Of a stretch of DNA of 64,000 nt, positions 16,968-26,036 are shown one piece after another. The notes beneath the pieces are model-generated. The model worked only from the letters and a program-made list of their open reading frames with translations. It ran no database searches and was not told the origin of the DNA. Position 1 is the first letter of the stretch; each line of letters opens with the position of its first letter. A program made the position numbers and the translations under genes. Origin of the DNA: a virus; IMG/VR virus record IMGVR_UViG_3300042291_001557, positions 36,257-100,256 of that record; one strand, 5' to 3'.

Positions 16968-17549
16968 CTAGCAAAACCATGTCACTAGAGAGTGCTTAAC
17001 GCCTTCAAGGACGGGATGGGCAACATGCAAGTAGGGGAAATTTGAAGGAAACATAAGAACCGAACCTGTTTTCAGCTTGACGGTCACATCAAAGGTGGGA
17101 AACTCTAATTCTCCGCCACTTTCGGCTTCCCCAAGGGATGCGACAATACTAAAAACACGCCTATTGTCTCTCCAGTGGTCATAGTGAGCACGATATTCTC
17201 CTCCTTGGTAGTATTTGAGGATTGCAAATTCTTCAGGGATGGCGTCCTCTATCATGAATTCTTGACGGTAATCTTCGGCGACCGCCATGCAGGGTAAAAA
17301 AATGTTTTTTTGGTAGAAATCAGATAATTCAGTTTTTTCATACGGAGGGAGCAAAGACGTAAGAACACAATTAATAGAAGTTCTAGTATCGGTCGTTGAC
17401 CCTGCTCCGGTTTTACCGTAGTCCCATTCGAGGCCGGACCACTCGTTCGCAGTTTCTTCTTCTACTTTAGCTAAGAACTCAATCGCTACTGATTCAGGGA
17501 ACACGTCTTCATACAGGGATACGCACGGTGCTATTTTTGTATTTTTCAT
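16968..17549 (-). CDS. 2-oxoglutarate/Fe(II) oxygenase, cassette copy B
   Basis: 193 aa. H122-Y-D124 in GGEYRAHYDHW, a distal His in LHVAHPV (H175 or H178) and K185 in GVKHSLVTW complete the oxygenase triad and 2OG site. The core motifs SGGELEFPTFD and GSVLMFPSNFPYLH match copy A closely. It lies 17 nt before the halogenase start, with upstream overlap of 4 nt (ATGA) to the 138-aa gene. Confidence 0.85.
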   Translation of the reverse strand: MKNTKIAPCVSLYEDVFPESVAIEFLAKVEEETANEWSGLEWDYGKTGAGSTTDTRTSINCVLTSLLPPYEKTELSDFYQKNIFLPCMAVAEDYRQEFMIEDAIPEEFAILKYYQGGEYRAHYDHWRDNRRVFSIVASLGEAESGGELEFPTFDVTVKLKTGSVLMFPSNFPYLHVAHPVLEGVKHSLVTWFC

Positions 17550-17962
17550 ATAACCCTAAATTCCCCAGAACAATAGTCTTCTGTTTCAGAAACAGTAATT
17601 TTATACTTCCAATTTCCCAGACTAACGTATCTTGAACGAAAACGCAAGCTATGAACCTGACGAACGGAAGGTTTTGTAATTACCGTTTCCCCGGTTTCTG
17701 AAGTAGCAATCAATCGAGCATCGCGTCCAAAAAAAACAAATTCGTCTGTCAGGTCAATGCAGAAAACGTATCCAGACTCAACGGTAGGCGGTATTTCTAC
17801 CACTTTTTTGTATGGGACACTAACGATGCAAATATCTGTGTATTTGTTGTCTTCCCCAACCTGTATGGACAGCATTGTTTTTTTTGCCAACTCTATGGCC
17901 TTTAAGGGGATTTCATTGTTTTCCAGAAGTAGGGATACTGGAACATGAATAAATCTTTTCAC
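17546..17962 (-). CDS. Unknown small cassette protein B (138 aa)
   Basis: 138 aa, beta-rich, positional equivalent of 7505-7948. FCIDLTDEFVFFGRDARLIATSETGE and VHSLRFRSRYVSLGNWKYKI are its most recognisable segments. It overlaps both neighbours by 4 nt, so the run 18186-16968 is translated as a coupled unit. Function unknown. Confidence 0.65.
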   Translation of the reverse strand: MKRFIHVPVSLLLENNEIPLKAIELAKKTMLSIQVGEDNKYTDICIVSVPYKKVVEIPPTVESGYVFCIDLTDEFVFFGRDARLIATSETGETVITKPSVRQVHSLRFRSRYVSLGNWKYKITVSETEDYCSGEFRVI

Positions 17963-18186
17963 GACAGTTCGGTGATTTTTACTTTTACCCGATTGAGAGC
18001 ATTTACTAACTCTTGAATACGAATGTACTCACCAGTGAAATTTGTTCCAGTAAAGCCAACTTCTTCATCAAAAGTTTCTGGGTCAACATTCAAACGAACA
18101 AGAAGCGTATACAGCTCTTTTTCTATTCCGGATTTTGAACTTTGACAAAGTTCAATTTTTTCTGCTTGCGTTAAGTTGAATTCCAT
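17959..18186 (-). CDS. Small helical cassette protein B (75 aa)
   Basis: 75 aa, helical, equivalent of 7975-8223: both have a long helix, an NVDPETFD/GIDPLTVD turn and a final helix. AGGAGAAATC precedes the ATG. Possible adaptor or chaperone, by position only. Confidence 0.65.
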   Translation of the reverse strand: MEFNLTQAEKIELCQSSKSGIEKELYTLLVRLNVDPETFDEEVGFTGTNFTGEYIRIQELVNALNRVKVKITELS

Positions 18187-18194
18187 GATTTCTC

Positions 18195-19805
18195 CTACGA
18201 ATTAATTAATACGTACGCTGCACCCGCGGAGGCAACATAGTTGTCTGAGTCGACCGTTAGTCCTGCGCGAGTATCGTAAGTGATTGTGTTTGCTATTGAG
18301 TCCGTGACGATAAGGATAGCACCGCCGCCACCGGCCCCACCACGTTTTCCATTTGGACCAGCAATCGCTGGCCCTCCTGCTCCTCCTGCCCCTCCTGCTC
18401 CGCCTGGATATACTGTTGGCGCAACATGTGTTGAAACGCTATTGGGGTGATGAGAATGTCTTGCGGTAGTCCCTGAGGGTCCTGCATAAAAAACGGCCCC
18501 AACGCCAACTCCGTTATTGTGATGAGGGTGGTTATTGCCAAAGTGAATATGGTTGTCACTCCCTCCGGCATTACCTATCCAATCCATGTGGTGATTATGA
18601 CCCGTGGTCGCGCCGTGTGAATGGCCACCATGGCTGTTTGGTTTTTGATGATAGTGAGGAAATGGATAATGATGAGTTATCTGAAAATAAGCGTGCCACC
18701 AGTGCGGTTCCCAGTGGTGTGCTCCACCGTGGGGTCCATCGTTGTGGGGGGAATGGTGATGGCCATTGTGGTGGTGATGAGGGGTCGCGTGGTGATGCGG
18801 GGTTCCTCTATGAAAGTGGTGAGGGGTCGAGTGGGCACCATGAGCCCCATGCTTGGCGTCGGTAAGGGCATGAACATGCTCTTGAACGTTTTCGTGTTGC
18901 TGGACGTGCTGCCGAACGCCATGCTTATGCATGTTTGAGTGATTAGTGTAATAGTGATGATGGTCAGGGTTATGGGTTGCGGGATGCGCAACGTTAACGT
19001 TCGGATTGGGGTGTGAGTAAGCAGGGGCGGGTGTTCCCGTACCACCCGCAGTACCCGCAGTACCTGCGCCACCCGCCGTTCCTGCGACACCCGACATTCC
19101 CAGTGAAATTATTTTCCCTGTTCCTACAACCGTTTTAGCTACTACACAAACAACTGCTCCACCTGCTCCGCCAATTCCACTGACTCCGGAAGTTCCAGGC
19201 GTCCCAGCATTTCCAGTTCCACCAGTCCCCCCTCTGCCTCCGACTGCACCAACAGTGTGTGCGTTTGGAGCGTACGAACCAGCCGCTCCTGCTGTGCCTG
19301 GACTTCCTGGAGACGGTGCGGCTCCTGCGGTTGGAGCACCAGCAGTACCTCCAACTCCTCCACCTATGTTTTGAAAACCTGACGGGGTTGGAACTAAGCC
19401 ACCAGCCATCGCATCGATTGACTTAAATAAATACAGCGGGAGCGGATTGCCGCCTGGGTTTGTTCCGCCTCCGCCCACTCCACCAGCGTTGTAGGTAATA
19501 GGAACGGTGTTTGTTCCCACAGTAGTTTTAGTTGTTACTGCGGTCGGCTCTCCAACTACACCTGCAGTAACAGAACCGGAACCAATATAGCCATTTAGCG
19601 TTAGTGTGTTTTTAACAAAAACTCTGTAGCCGTTTGTCTTTAACAAAACTCCCGAGTTTACAGTGAGGTTGTTGTAGTACATATCGCTCGTTATGGAAGT
19701 ATCTGACGAAACAGTAACGTTTCCATCAGTACCCTGACCATAGATGTCGTCGTTACCTAGTCTTTGCGAAAAGCTTTGAGTCCTAAACTTCTCTATGCCA
19801 GCCAT
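18195..19805 (-). CDS. Glycine- and histidine-rich fibre or adhesin protein, copy B
   Basis: 536 aa. Head domain (RLGNDDIYGQGTDGNV, DMYYNNLTVNSG, YRVFVKNTLTLNG) as in 8233-10362, a Gly-rich centre, then at residues ~265-450 an extreme His/Asn/Gly region with clusters of Trp and Tyr (PHHHHYYTN, HHWEPHWWHAYF). The C-terminus returns to GGAGGAGG and a beta strand (GGGAILIVTDS). The His-rich stretch could bind metal ions or form the receptor-binding surface. It contains aromatic residues that could be halogenase substrates. Copy A has a milder version of the same region. Confidence 0.75.
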   Translation of the reverse strand: MAGIEKFRTQSFSQRLGNDDIYGQGTDGNVTVSSDTSITSDMYYNNLTVNSGVLLKTNGYRVFVKNTLTLNGYIGSGSVTAGVVGEPTAVTTKTTVGTNTVPITYNAGGVGGGGTNPGGNPLPLYLFKSIDAMAGGLVPTPSGFQNIGGGVGGTAGAPTAGAAPSPGSPGTAGAAGSYAPNAHTVGAVGGRGGTGGTGNAGTPGTSGVSGIGGAGGAVVCVVAKTVVGTGKIISLGMSGVAGTAGGAGTAGTAGGTGTPAPAYSHPNPNVNVAHPATHNPDHHHYYTNHSNMHKHGVRQHVQQHENVQEHVHALTDAKHGAHGAHSTPHHFHRGTPHHHATPHHHHNGHHHSPHNDGPHGGAHHWEPHWWHAYFQITHHYPFPHYHQKPNSHGGHSHGATTGHNHHMDWIGNAGGSDNHIHFGNNHPHHNNGVGVGAVFYAGPSGTTARHSHHPNSVSTHVAPTVYPGGAGGAGGAGGPAIAGPNGKRGGAGGGGAILIVTDSIANTITYDTRAGLTVDSDNYVASAGAAYVLINS

Positions 19806-19806
19806 T

Positions 19807-20514
19807 TTAAACCAACTGCATGTAATTTACAGTGCCAGGATTCTGTCCAGTTACATCTGTTGTGACGTTTGCAGGAAGACCGGCTGCCGACGAAACCACA
19901 AGGACAACTCCCCCGCCAGCAGGGGCAGTTGCTTTTGCTGAAATCTCGGCCGTGCCGCTTAGTGGACCCGAGATATACCTTGCGGCGACTATTACTATTC
20001 CGCCACCTTTTTGTCCAGCGCCACCGGCTCCACCACGAAGATATGTTGGGCCACCCGAAGCAGTAAGAGAATATCCTAGAACCGCATTTCTTGGTTGCTG
20101 GAAATACTTAGCTCCTCCCAAGGAGTCTAATGGGGCAGTTGCCGTATAGCCAGTTGCTGAACCACCAAGAGAATGAGCAACAGCCAAGGAAGCTACCTGT
20201 CCCTGGAGTATTGAGCCACTGTCCGAATACCCAGTTATGTATCCAATACGGGAAGATGTTCCTAGTGTGAGTATGTTTTTGACAAACAAACGATATCCGT
20301 TTGGTTTTAAATGAATGTTGTCATTAATCGTTAGGTTGAACAGATACAAGTCCGCAACCATGGAATAAACGTTTGATGCCGGAATCATCCCCAAAACAGT
20401 GGATGAGCCATTAAGGGTCGCTGAACCATCAGCCCCAGAACCGTAAACAGAATCGGCAGCATCAATGAATTGCCCAAAAGCATTCAAGGCTGGATAGCGG
20501 GCCACGCCAGCCAT
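19807..20514 (-). CDS. Gly-rich appendage protein, cassette copy B (235 aa)
   Basis: 235 aa, clear paralogue of 10365-11099 over its whole length, including MAGVxRYPxLxAFxxFIDAxDSxYGxGADG, GGAKYFQQP, GYSLTASGGPTYLRGGAGGAGQKGGG and the common C-terminus ending VNYMQLV. One base separates it from the His-rich gene and it shares its start base with the upstream stop. The high conservation of ends against a variable middle fits an assembly-constrained virion protein. Confidence 0.75.
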   Translation of the reverse strand: MAGVARYPALNAFGQFIDAADSVYGSGADGSATLNGSSTVLGMIPASNVYSMVADLYLFNLTINDNIHLKPNGYRLFVKNILTLGTSSRIGYITGYSDSGSILQGQVASLAVAHSLGGSATGYTATAPLDSLGGAKYFQQPRNAVLGYSLTASGGPTYLRGGAGGAGQKGGGIVIVAARYISGPLSGTAEISAKATAPAGGGVVLVVSSAAGLPANVTTDVTGQNPGTVNYMQLV

Positions 20515-20888
20515 TATGTCTCTTCTATGCCGACGATTGTGATGTTTACCGAAGTGGCAACACTGGCAAACGCAGTCAGCTGGTCACTGTTTGTAGCATT
20601 TGCTGTCGAACCGTTATTGTTTAAAACCAACGAACAATTGAAAGCCATCGTCTCATTTGCTGCAATTGCAACAGAACTAAGAATGTCATGCGTTGCTACT
20701 TCTGCTACACCTAGCGGTTTGAGTCGCACGGTAACGGTCTTTGCTGCGGACGTAGTATTAGTGAGAATGATTTGCTTTACGACGGTCGTTGTGTCGAGCG
20801 GAACTGTGTAGTAGACAACAGACGTTGCCGACAGTTGCTGTGGCGACGGAGCCCCACTAACATAAAGACGTTTTTGAACTATGGCCAT
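20514..20888 (-). CDS. Small beta-sandwich virion protein, copy B
   Basis: 124 aa. VVKQIILTNTTSAAKTVTVRL and VAIAANETMAFNCSLVLNN give the same strand pattern as 11102-11437 and 23892-24197; it ends SVNITIVGIEET. Overlaps both neighbouring genes by one base. Likely structural; role unknown. Confidence 0.7.
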   Translation of the reverse strand: MAIVQKRLYVSGAPSPQQLSATSVVYYTVPLDTTTVVKQIILTNTTSAAKTVTVRLKPLGVAEVATHDILSSVAIAANETMAFNCSLVLNNNGSTANATNSDQLTAFASVATSVNITIVGIEET

Positions 20889-21145
20889 TAGAAAACCTCC
20901 ATGGATAAGCGGATGTAGTTATCCCTAACAAGAGAGCTAGGTACATACTGACTTCCGTCATAAGCAACTACCTGGTCAACCGCGGCACCGGCAGTATCTA
21001 TTTGAGCAAGGGTAATAGAACCGTTAACCACGGCTGTTGGAATAGTTATAACCGTCCATGCGTATCCGGTATATTTCCACGTTTTACCAGAGTCTGTAAA
21101 AGTGTCTCCCGTAGTGGGCGAGTTGGGAAAGTCAATAAGAGGCAT
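20888..21145 (-). CDS. Short fibre N-terminal domain protein, copy B
   Basis: 85 aa from the ATG at 21145, chosen because the conserved N-terminus begins there (PLIDFPNSPTTGDTF, TWKYTGYAWTV). The frame can extend to 21169 but would run into the neighbouring gene. It has no collagen triplets, unlike copy A; instead ITLAQIDTAGAAVDQVVAYDGSQYVP, a module also present in the long fibres at 24216 and 26894. It ends RLSMEVF. Confidence 0.7.
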   Translation of the reverse strand: MPLIDFPNSPTTGDTFTDSGKTWKYTGYAWTVITIPTAVVNGSITLAQIDTAGAAVDQVVAYDGSQYVPSSLVRDNYIRLSMEVF

Positions 21146-21147
21146 GA

Positions 21148-23892
21148 TTAAGCCTGCGCTTCCGTCCAAGAAAGACGACTAAATACGGTGGCCGACAAAC
21201 TTCCCAAGTTGGTTACCGAGATTATCAACACGTCAGGACCATCCGGATAAATGCCGCTCGATGTGTCAGAACCACCTCCGCCAAGAACGCAGTTTCCCAA
21301 GTCTCGTACCGGGTTTAGGTCGATTGAGTTTGCTCCCGTGCTAACGAAAAACCCACCCGTTACCTCACCGCCAGTAACGGTTGCTCCAGATGTAAAGTTG
21401 GCTACCTGAGCAAGACTTGATGTTGACACAGAAGGCTTAGTCCAGGTTCTTGTCTGGCTTGGCGTTCCATTCAATGTTGCAGTTACTAGCAGGTTGGCGT
21501 TACTAGTAGTTGTTGTTAAGTCAAGAGCACGCAAAATTAACTGCATTCTATTTATCAACTCACGGCTACCAAAAACACCTGAGGTTCCGTTGTCCACCGA
21601 CGGGGACACTCTAATTGCAAGAATTGCGTTAGTTGCTCCTGCGGCTACGGACACACCAGTTGACTGGCCATAGGTAAAAACCAAAGACTTATCATCGTCG
21701 AATCTGCCGTCCATGATGATTGATGTACCCCAGTGGGAGATGGATGGGGCATATGTAGGATAAGCAAGCTCTACGTTGACAGGGTTGGTTGATGAATAGT
21801 TAAACGTAACTGGAGCACCGGCCATGGGAATGGCTGCAACAGTAGGACTTGATGCCGTTACTGCTTGGCTTAGCTCGATTGTTGTCGAGTTAGTAATTTT
21901 GGAGATAAACGTTCCTTCGGGAATGTTTAGACCAGAAAGACGCTGACCAACTTGTAAGTTTGCAATCGACGCCACGGTACACACGTTACTTCCAGTTGAA
22001 ACAGTCAGAGCAAGGCTGGGGTTTCCGGTTTGTGCACGGGTAATCCCAGTAAATGTCGTTTCTGTTTTTCCTGTGTAGTTGATAAATTCCCAACCATACA
22101 GGTTGTTCGACACCACTAATGTTCCAGCAGACGGGAAACCGTTAGTACTCGTAACATAAAGCGTTGTTGCTGACGAAGAAAATGTTTGAGTTATTTCCGT
22201 ATCAGGCGGCTGAGTCATTGATTCGTATCGTCCAGGCAAGTTTCCTGAGCGCATAAACGATTCACTGTTGGTGTTGTTGTTCAACATTTTGTGACAATAC
22301 GTTACGTTTCCATCTGCGGCACGAAGCCCCCATCTGACAGAACCTGCTCCATACCATGAATAGTCAATGTAAAACATTTGCATTTTACTTAAATCAAGAT
22401 TGTATCCGCTAGGGCCTGTGCCGTCGAATTTATCTACGTTCCAATTTGCTTGGGCAATTTTCGTATCTATGGTTTTAGATACGATAACCATGTCAGCAGT
22501 TGCACCTCTATATGCGGGGTTGATTGTCATGTTGGTGTCGCTGGATATGTCCATAACTCTGTATGACTGACCGCGCAAAACAATATAGTCACCTGTTTTT
22601 AACTGTTTAGCAAACCTTGTGGGAAAAGATGCATCGGTTTGGTTTATGTCGCAACTTCCGTTAGTCGCACTAACTTTTCCGGATATCTGAAAAGTTGACG
22701 AGCGCCTTACAGCCCATAGTGTCACTCCGTCGAACTCAAAGAACATTCCGTTTTGTTGGTCAAAAATACCAATTCTGTTTACGCAGCCGTACCACGTGGA
22801 AACCGTAATGTAATACTGCCCGGAAGCCGTTGAAGCACTTGGAACACTTAGTGCTATGTAGGTCAAGGTGTTGTAACCAGTAACCGTATAAACAGTAAAT
22901 GTTCCGTTGTATGCGGTTTCGTTAGCGTCGTGAACGAAAATAGTAGAGCCGGGCTGAAGGTTGTGTTTTTCTTTTGTTTGTACAGTTACTGTTGTTCCGA
23001 CTGAAGTTAGTGAATCCAACTGAAGGTCGGGTTTCAGCAACGTTCCTGAACTCATCTGCACACCCTTACCGGACTGGTATCGGAAGTAACGACGTGTTTG
23101 ACGAATTGCTGATTCGAAGTTTGATGTTCCGTTGGATGAGAAAATTACACCACCATCAAACGGCCTGTGCAAGAACTGAGCCTGCGGCCGTGTGAAAACT
23201 TTTCCAACCGAGAAACCAATTGTGCCTGTTGGAGCTGTAATAACGTTGTATCTAAACGTCACCGCATCTACGATTCCCGTAACGGCAAAAGAACCGTTAG
23301 GTGCGTTGGTTGACGCAGTCAGACCCATTACGGCTATTTCGTTTCCGAGTGACAGTCCGTGAGGAACCGTAGTCACGACAAGAATCGTTGTCCCGGAATA
23401 AGTAACGCTAGATGGGGCGGCACCTATTTGGGCACCGGTATATATTGCCCCAGTAGAGAAGATTGTTTTGTTGGCATCAAAGATGTTGATGACAGTGCTC
23501 GTGTTAACCGCTTTTGCGGTATACGTGAATGAAGTAGAACCGTTCGATGTTTCCACAAGGTAGTTTCCGTTGGCGATAGCAAGAAAGGTGTCCTGAACAG
23601 ACACTGCAGTATTGACTGCAGGCGCTCCACTTGAGCAAGTTACGGTTACTGTTCGTGAACCAGTTGGCTGACTGACTGCTGTTACCGTAGTAATAGGAAC
23701 CTGGGTGTTATAAACAAATGGACGGTTGTTGGTTAAACCAAGGTTTTCCCATTTTGAGATTTGTGTACCGTACTCAAAGTCAGTGTCGATAAGTGCCTGA
23801 GGCTGAGATACACGAAACCTGTTAACTGGGTCAACAAGAACAGGCGTTCCATTGACAATTGTGTCACTAGGCGGAAACTGAGATACACCCAT
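21148..23892 (-). CDS. Large structural protein, appendage or baseplate-associated
   Basis: 914 aa, beta-rich, no signal or membrane segment. The N-terminal motif DPVNRFRVSQPQALIDTDFEYGTQISKWENL resembles the start of large structural proteins I recall from aquatic tailed phages. Internal repeats of the form TxVTVxTxxxHxLxxGxxIxVxxxxxxxYNGTFTVxxVxxxxTFxYxA occur at least three times (~60-115, ~165-215, ~295-345). Placement between fibre genes and its size fit a baseplate or fibre-connecting protein; this is inference. Confidence 0.7.
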   Translation of the reverse strand: MGVSQFPPSDTIVNGTPVLVDPVNRFRVSQPQALIDTDFEYGTQISKWENLGLTNNRPFVYNTQVPITTVTAVSQPTGSRTVTVTCSSGAPAVNTAVSVQDTFLAIANGNYLVETSNGSTSFTYTAKAVNTSTVINIFDANKTIFSTGAIYTGAQIGAAPSSVTYSGTTILVVTTVPHGLSLGNEIAVMGLTASTNAPNGSFAVTGIVDAVTFRYNVITAPTGTIGFSVGKVFTRPQAQFLHRPFDGGVIFSSNGTSNFESAIRQTRRYFRYQSGKGVQMSSGTLLKPDLQLDSLTSVGTTVTVQTKEKHNLQPGSTIFVHDANETAYNGTFTVYTVTGYNTLTYIALSVPSASTASGQYYITVSTWYGCVNRIGIFDQQNGMFFEFDGVTLWAVRRSSTFQISGKVSATNGSCDINQTDASFPTRFAKQLKTGDYIVLRGQSYRVMDISSDTNMTINPAYRGATADMVIVSKTIDTKIAQANWNVDKFDGTGPSGYNLDLSKMQMFYIDYSWYGAGSVRWGLRAADGNVTYCHKMLNNNTNSESFMRSGNLPGRYESMTQPPDTEITQTFSSSATTLYVTSTNGFPSAGTLVVSNNLYGWEFINYTGKTETTFTGITRAQTGNPSLALTVSTGSNVCTVASIANLQVGQRLSGLNIPEGTFISKITNSTTIELSQAVTASSPTVAAIPMAGAPVTFNYSSTNPVNVELAYPTYAPSISHWGTSIIMDGRFDDDKSLVFTYGQSTGVSVAAGATNAILAIRVSPSVDNGTSGVFGSRELINRMQLILRALDLTTTTSNANLLVTATLNGTPSQTRTWTKPSVSTSSLAQVANFTSGATVTGGEVTGGFFVSTGANSIDLNPVRDLGNCVLGGGGSDTSSGIYPDGPDVLIISVTNLGSLSATVFSRLSWTEAQA

Positions 23893-24197
23893 TACGCTAT
23901 TTCCATTCCACTTATATGAAAGTTTACTGCGACGGAGGAAGCTCCGCCTTTGATTGTTTCGCCGGCTTCAATGACCTGCTTGACGTCAAAAACGGCCATG
24001 GAGTTACCTGCAATTACGATGTTTGGAGACATGACGATGTTGTTCAAAGTCAGGGTGTAGGTAGCCGGAGCACCTGCCGTATTAGCGATGACGATGCTGG
24101 TTACAACTGCCGTCGTGCTAGCGGGGGCAGTATATAGAACCGTAGAAAGCGTGGTCGATGCCACTCCACGAAAAAGAGGTTTTGCGGTGTTAGCCAT
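23892..24197 (-). CDS. Small beta-sandwich virion protein, third copy
   Basis: 101 aa: VLYTAPASTTAVVTSIVIANTAGAPATYTLTL and VIEAGETIKGGASSVAVNFHISGMEIA. It is the clearest member of the three-paralogue family (with 11102 and 20514). Overlaps the 914-aa gene by one base. Structural by context. Confidence 0.7.
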   Translation of the reverse strand: MANTAKPLFRGVASTTLSTVLYTAPASTTAVVTSIVIANTAGAPATYTLTLNNIVMSPNIVIAGNSMAVFDVKQVIEAGETIKGGASSVAVNFHISGMEIA

Positions 24198-24215
24198 TAT
24201 TGTCTTTCATAATTA

Positions 24216-25985
24216 CTAGAATGCTCCCATTATAACCGCTATGGCGGCATTGTTGCTTACCGAGTCGGCGCTTACCCACTTGAGACCCGTTGCCTGTGAT
24301 GAATCGGACTGCAAAACATACCCATTCTGAATTGTTGATAAAGCAGCAACGGCACCGCTGCCTATTCCGACAACAATATCACCCTTGACAGCAAGGGGGA
24401 GCGACCCTGCAAGCGTTGCCGCACCCACTTGAACCCACGCACCGCCGTAATAAACAGACAATGTCTGACTGGTTGAGTTGTACCACGCTTGACCATTGGC
24501 AGGGTTTGGTGGAGCACTGCTTCCAGTCACCACGCCGATTCCCGAAGTTCCTATTTCAATCCAGAAACTGTCGTATCTAACGAAAGTCAAACCACTGTCA
24601 GACTCAAACCACAAGTCCCCCTCATATGGGTCCGCAGGAGGCGTAGTGGACACGGTCATCAGCGCCGAGCCAATTCTGTAGTAGTAGGTACCGTCGTTGG
24701 TGTACTCCCAGAGGTCTAGGGTTTCATTCCATCGAAGTCTTACGTCGGCGCTTGAACCGCGGTTAATCTCAATTTCACCCGTAGAAGTAGGGGCCCCTGT
24801 CACGTTTGCGTTAAGGGTGATTTTGTTGTTGGCTACGTCAAGTGTTGCCGTGGTTTGGTTGACAGTGCTACCGGTTACGGTCAGGTTTCCCCCGACCGTA
24901 ACGTTGTTGAAAATTACGTTGTCGTTAGGAGAGACTGCTTGCCCAATGCTTATGGTTGGGCTAGCCGTTTCACCAGTGTTGTTGATAATCGTTACGCCGG
25001 TTCCCTCAGTTAAAGAGGCTACGTAATCTCCTGTTGTATCTGTTCCGAGGTTGATGACATCGTTAACCCAGGCTGTTCCATCCCACTTTAAGTAGTCTCC
25101 AGATGAAGGAGTAGGAACGGTCGTATCTGACAAGTTGTCTAAAGTTGCATTAAGCGCAACCTCGGCCGATGAACCCTCACCAGGCGTATGAGTGACCGTT
25201 ATTCCTGTTCCTTGCGTAACGCCAGAAACATAGTTGCCTGTGGTCTGTGTTCCCAGTGCTACAGAATCGTTGGCGATTAACGTAGCAATAGATACGTTGC
25301 CGCTGAGGTCTGTATTGACCGTTCCGGTAACACTGCCTGTGAGGGCTATTGTTCTTGTGTAGAAAAGCGCTGAAGCAGTATCGGCGTTACCAATTAATGC
25401 TCCACGGAAGTTGGTTGCCTGAATATCTCCCGCAGCTCCCGATATAACGTTTGCCGTATTTACTGCCTGAGGGATAAAGGTGAAATATCCTGTCGAGTCG
25501 TCAAACCCAAAAAATCCTGTTTTAGCTGCTGCTCCAGTGTGCCAACGAAACTCAACACCTCTGTCTTTATTGTCATCGGAAACAAGGGTTGCCATGCCGC
25601 CGATGGTGATGATTTTGTCAGCAGTGAAGTCTGGGTCATTAACCCAACCGGTTCCGTTCCATTTAAGAATGTCACCGGTGGCGATGTTTGTTACGACTAC
25701 GTCTTTGAGAGCTTCGAGGTTTGTCTCAGAGTATTGAGCCATCACAAACGCAGTTGTGGCTACCTGTGTGGAGTTGGTATTTACGGCCGCTGTAGGGGCC
25801 GTAGGGGTGCCTGAGATGCCTTGGGGCATGGTAACGGCCCCACTGCTGTGAATCGTGAATAAAGCGGAACCATCGTGGTCTTTAACTTCAAACAGGGATA
25901 CGTCAGAACCTTGTACTTTTTGAACAACTATTGACTGGTCGTCAATGTTGAATACCGGAGCGGTGTCAAACCTTTTACGAGCCAT
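24216..25985 (-). CDS. Tail fibre protein (589 aa)
   Basis: 589 aa, no start-site ambiguity. Modules visible: ATTAFVMAQYSETNLEALKDVVVTNIATGDILKWNGTGWVND (a repeated shaft unit, also in 26894-30436), NVTVGGNLTVTGSTVNQTTATLDVANNKITLN (a fibre module common in cyanophages) and twice a tip unit (TTPPADPYEGDLWFESDSGLTFVRYDSFWIEIG and SAPPNPANGQAWYNSTSQTLSVYYGGAWVQVG). This modular build, free of enzymatic motifs, marks a long trimeric fibre. Confidence 0.8.
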   Translation of the reverse strand: MARKRFDTAPVFNIDDQSIVVQKVQGSDVSLFEVKDHDGSALFTIHSSGAVTMPQGISGTPTAPTAAVNTNSTQVATTAFVMAQYSETNLEALKDVVVTNIATGDILKWNGTGWVNDPDFTADKIITIGGMATLVSDDNKDRGVEFRWHTGAAAKTGFFGFDDSTGYFTFIPQAVNTANVISGAAGDIQATNFRGALIGNADTASALFYTRTIALTGSVTGTVNTDLSGNVSIATLIANDSVALGTQTTGNYVSGVTQGTGITVTHTPGEGSSAEVALNATLDNLSDTTVPTPSSGDYLKWDGTAWVNDVINLGTDTTGDYVASLTEGTGVTIINNTGETASPTISIGQAVSPNDNVIFNNVTVGGNLTVTGSTVNQTTATLDVANNKITLNANVTGAPTSTGEIEINRGSSADVRLRWNETLDLWEYTNDGTYYYRIGSALMTVSTTPPADPYEGDLWFESDSGLTFVRYDSFWIEIGTSGIGVVTGSSAPPNPANGQAWYNSTSQTLSVYYGGAWVQVGAATLAGSLPLAVKGDIVVGIGSGAVAALSTIQNGYVLQSDSSQATGLKWVSADSVSNNAAIAVIMGAF

Positions 25986-26036
25986 TATGTTCTCCTAGTT
26001 GGCTTTCTAGCCAGATTGCGTATTCTTTGTAAGCCA

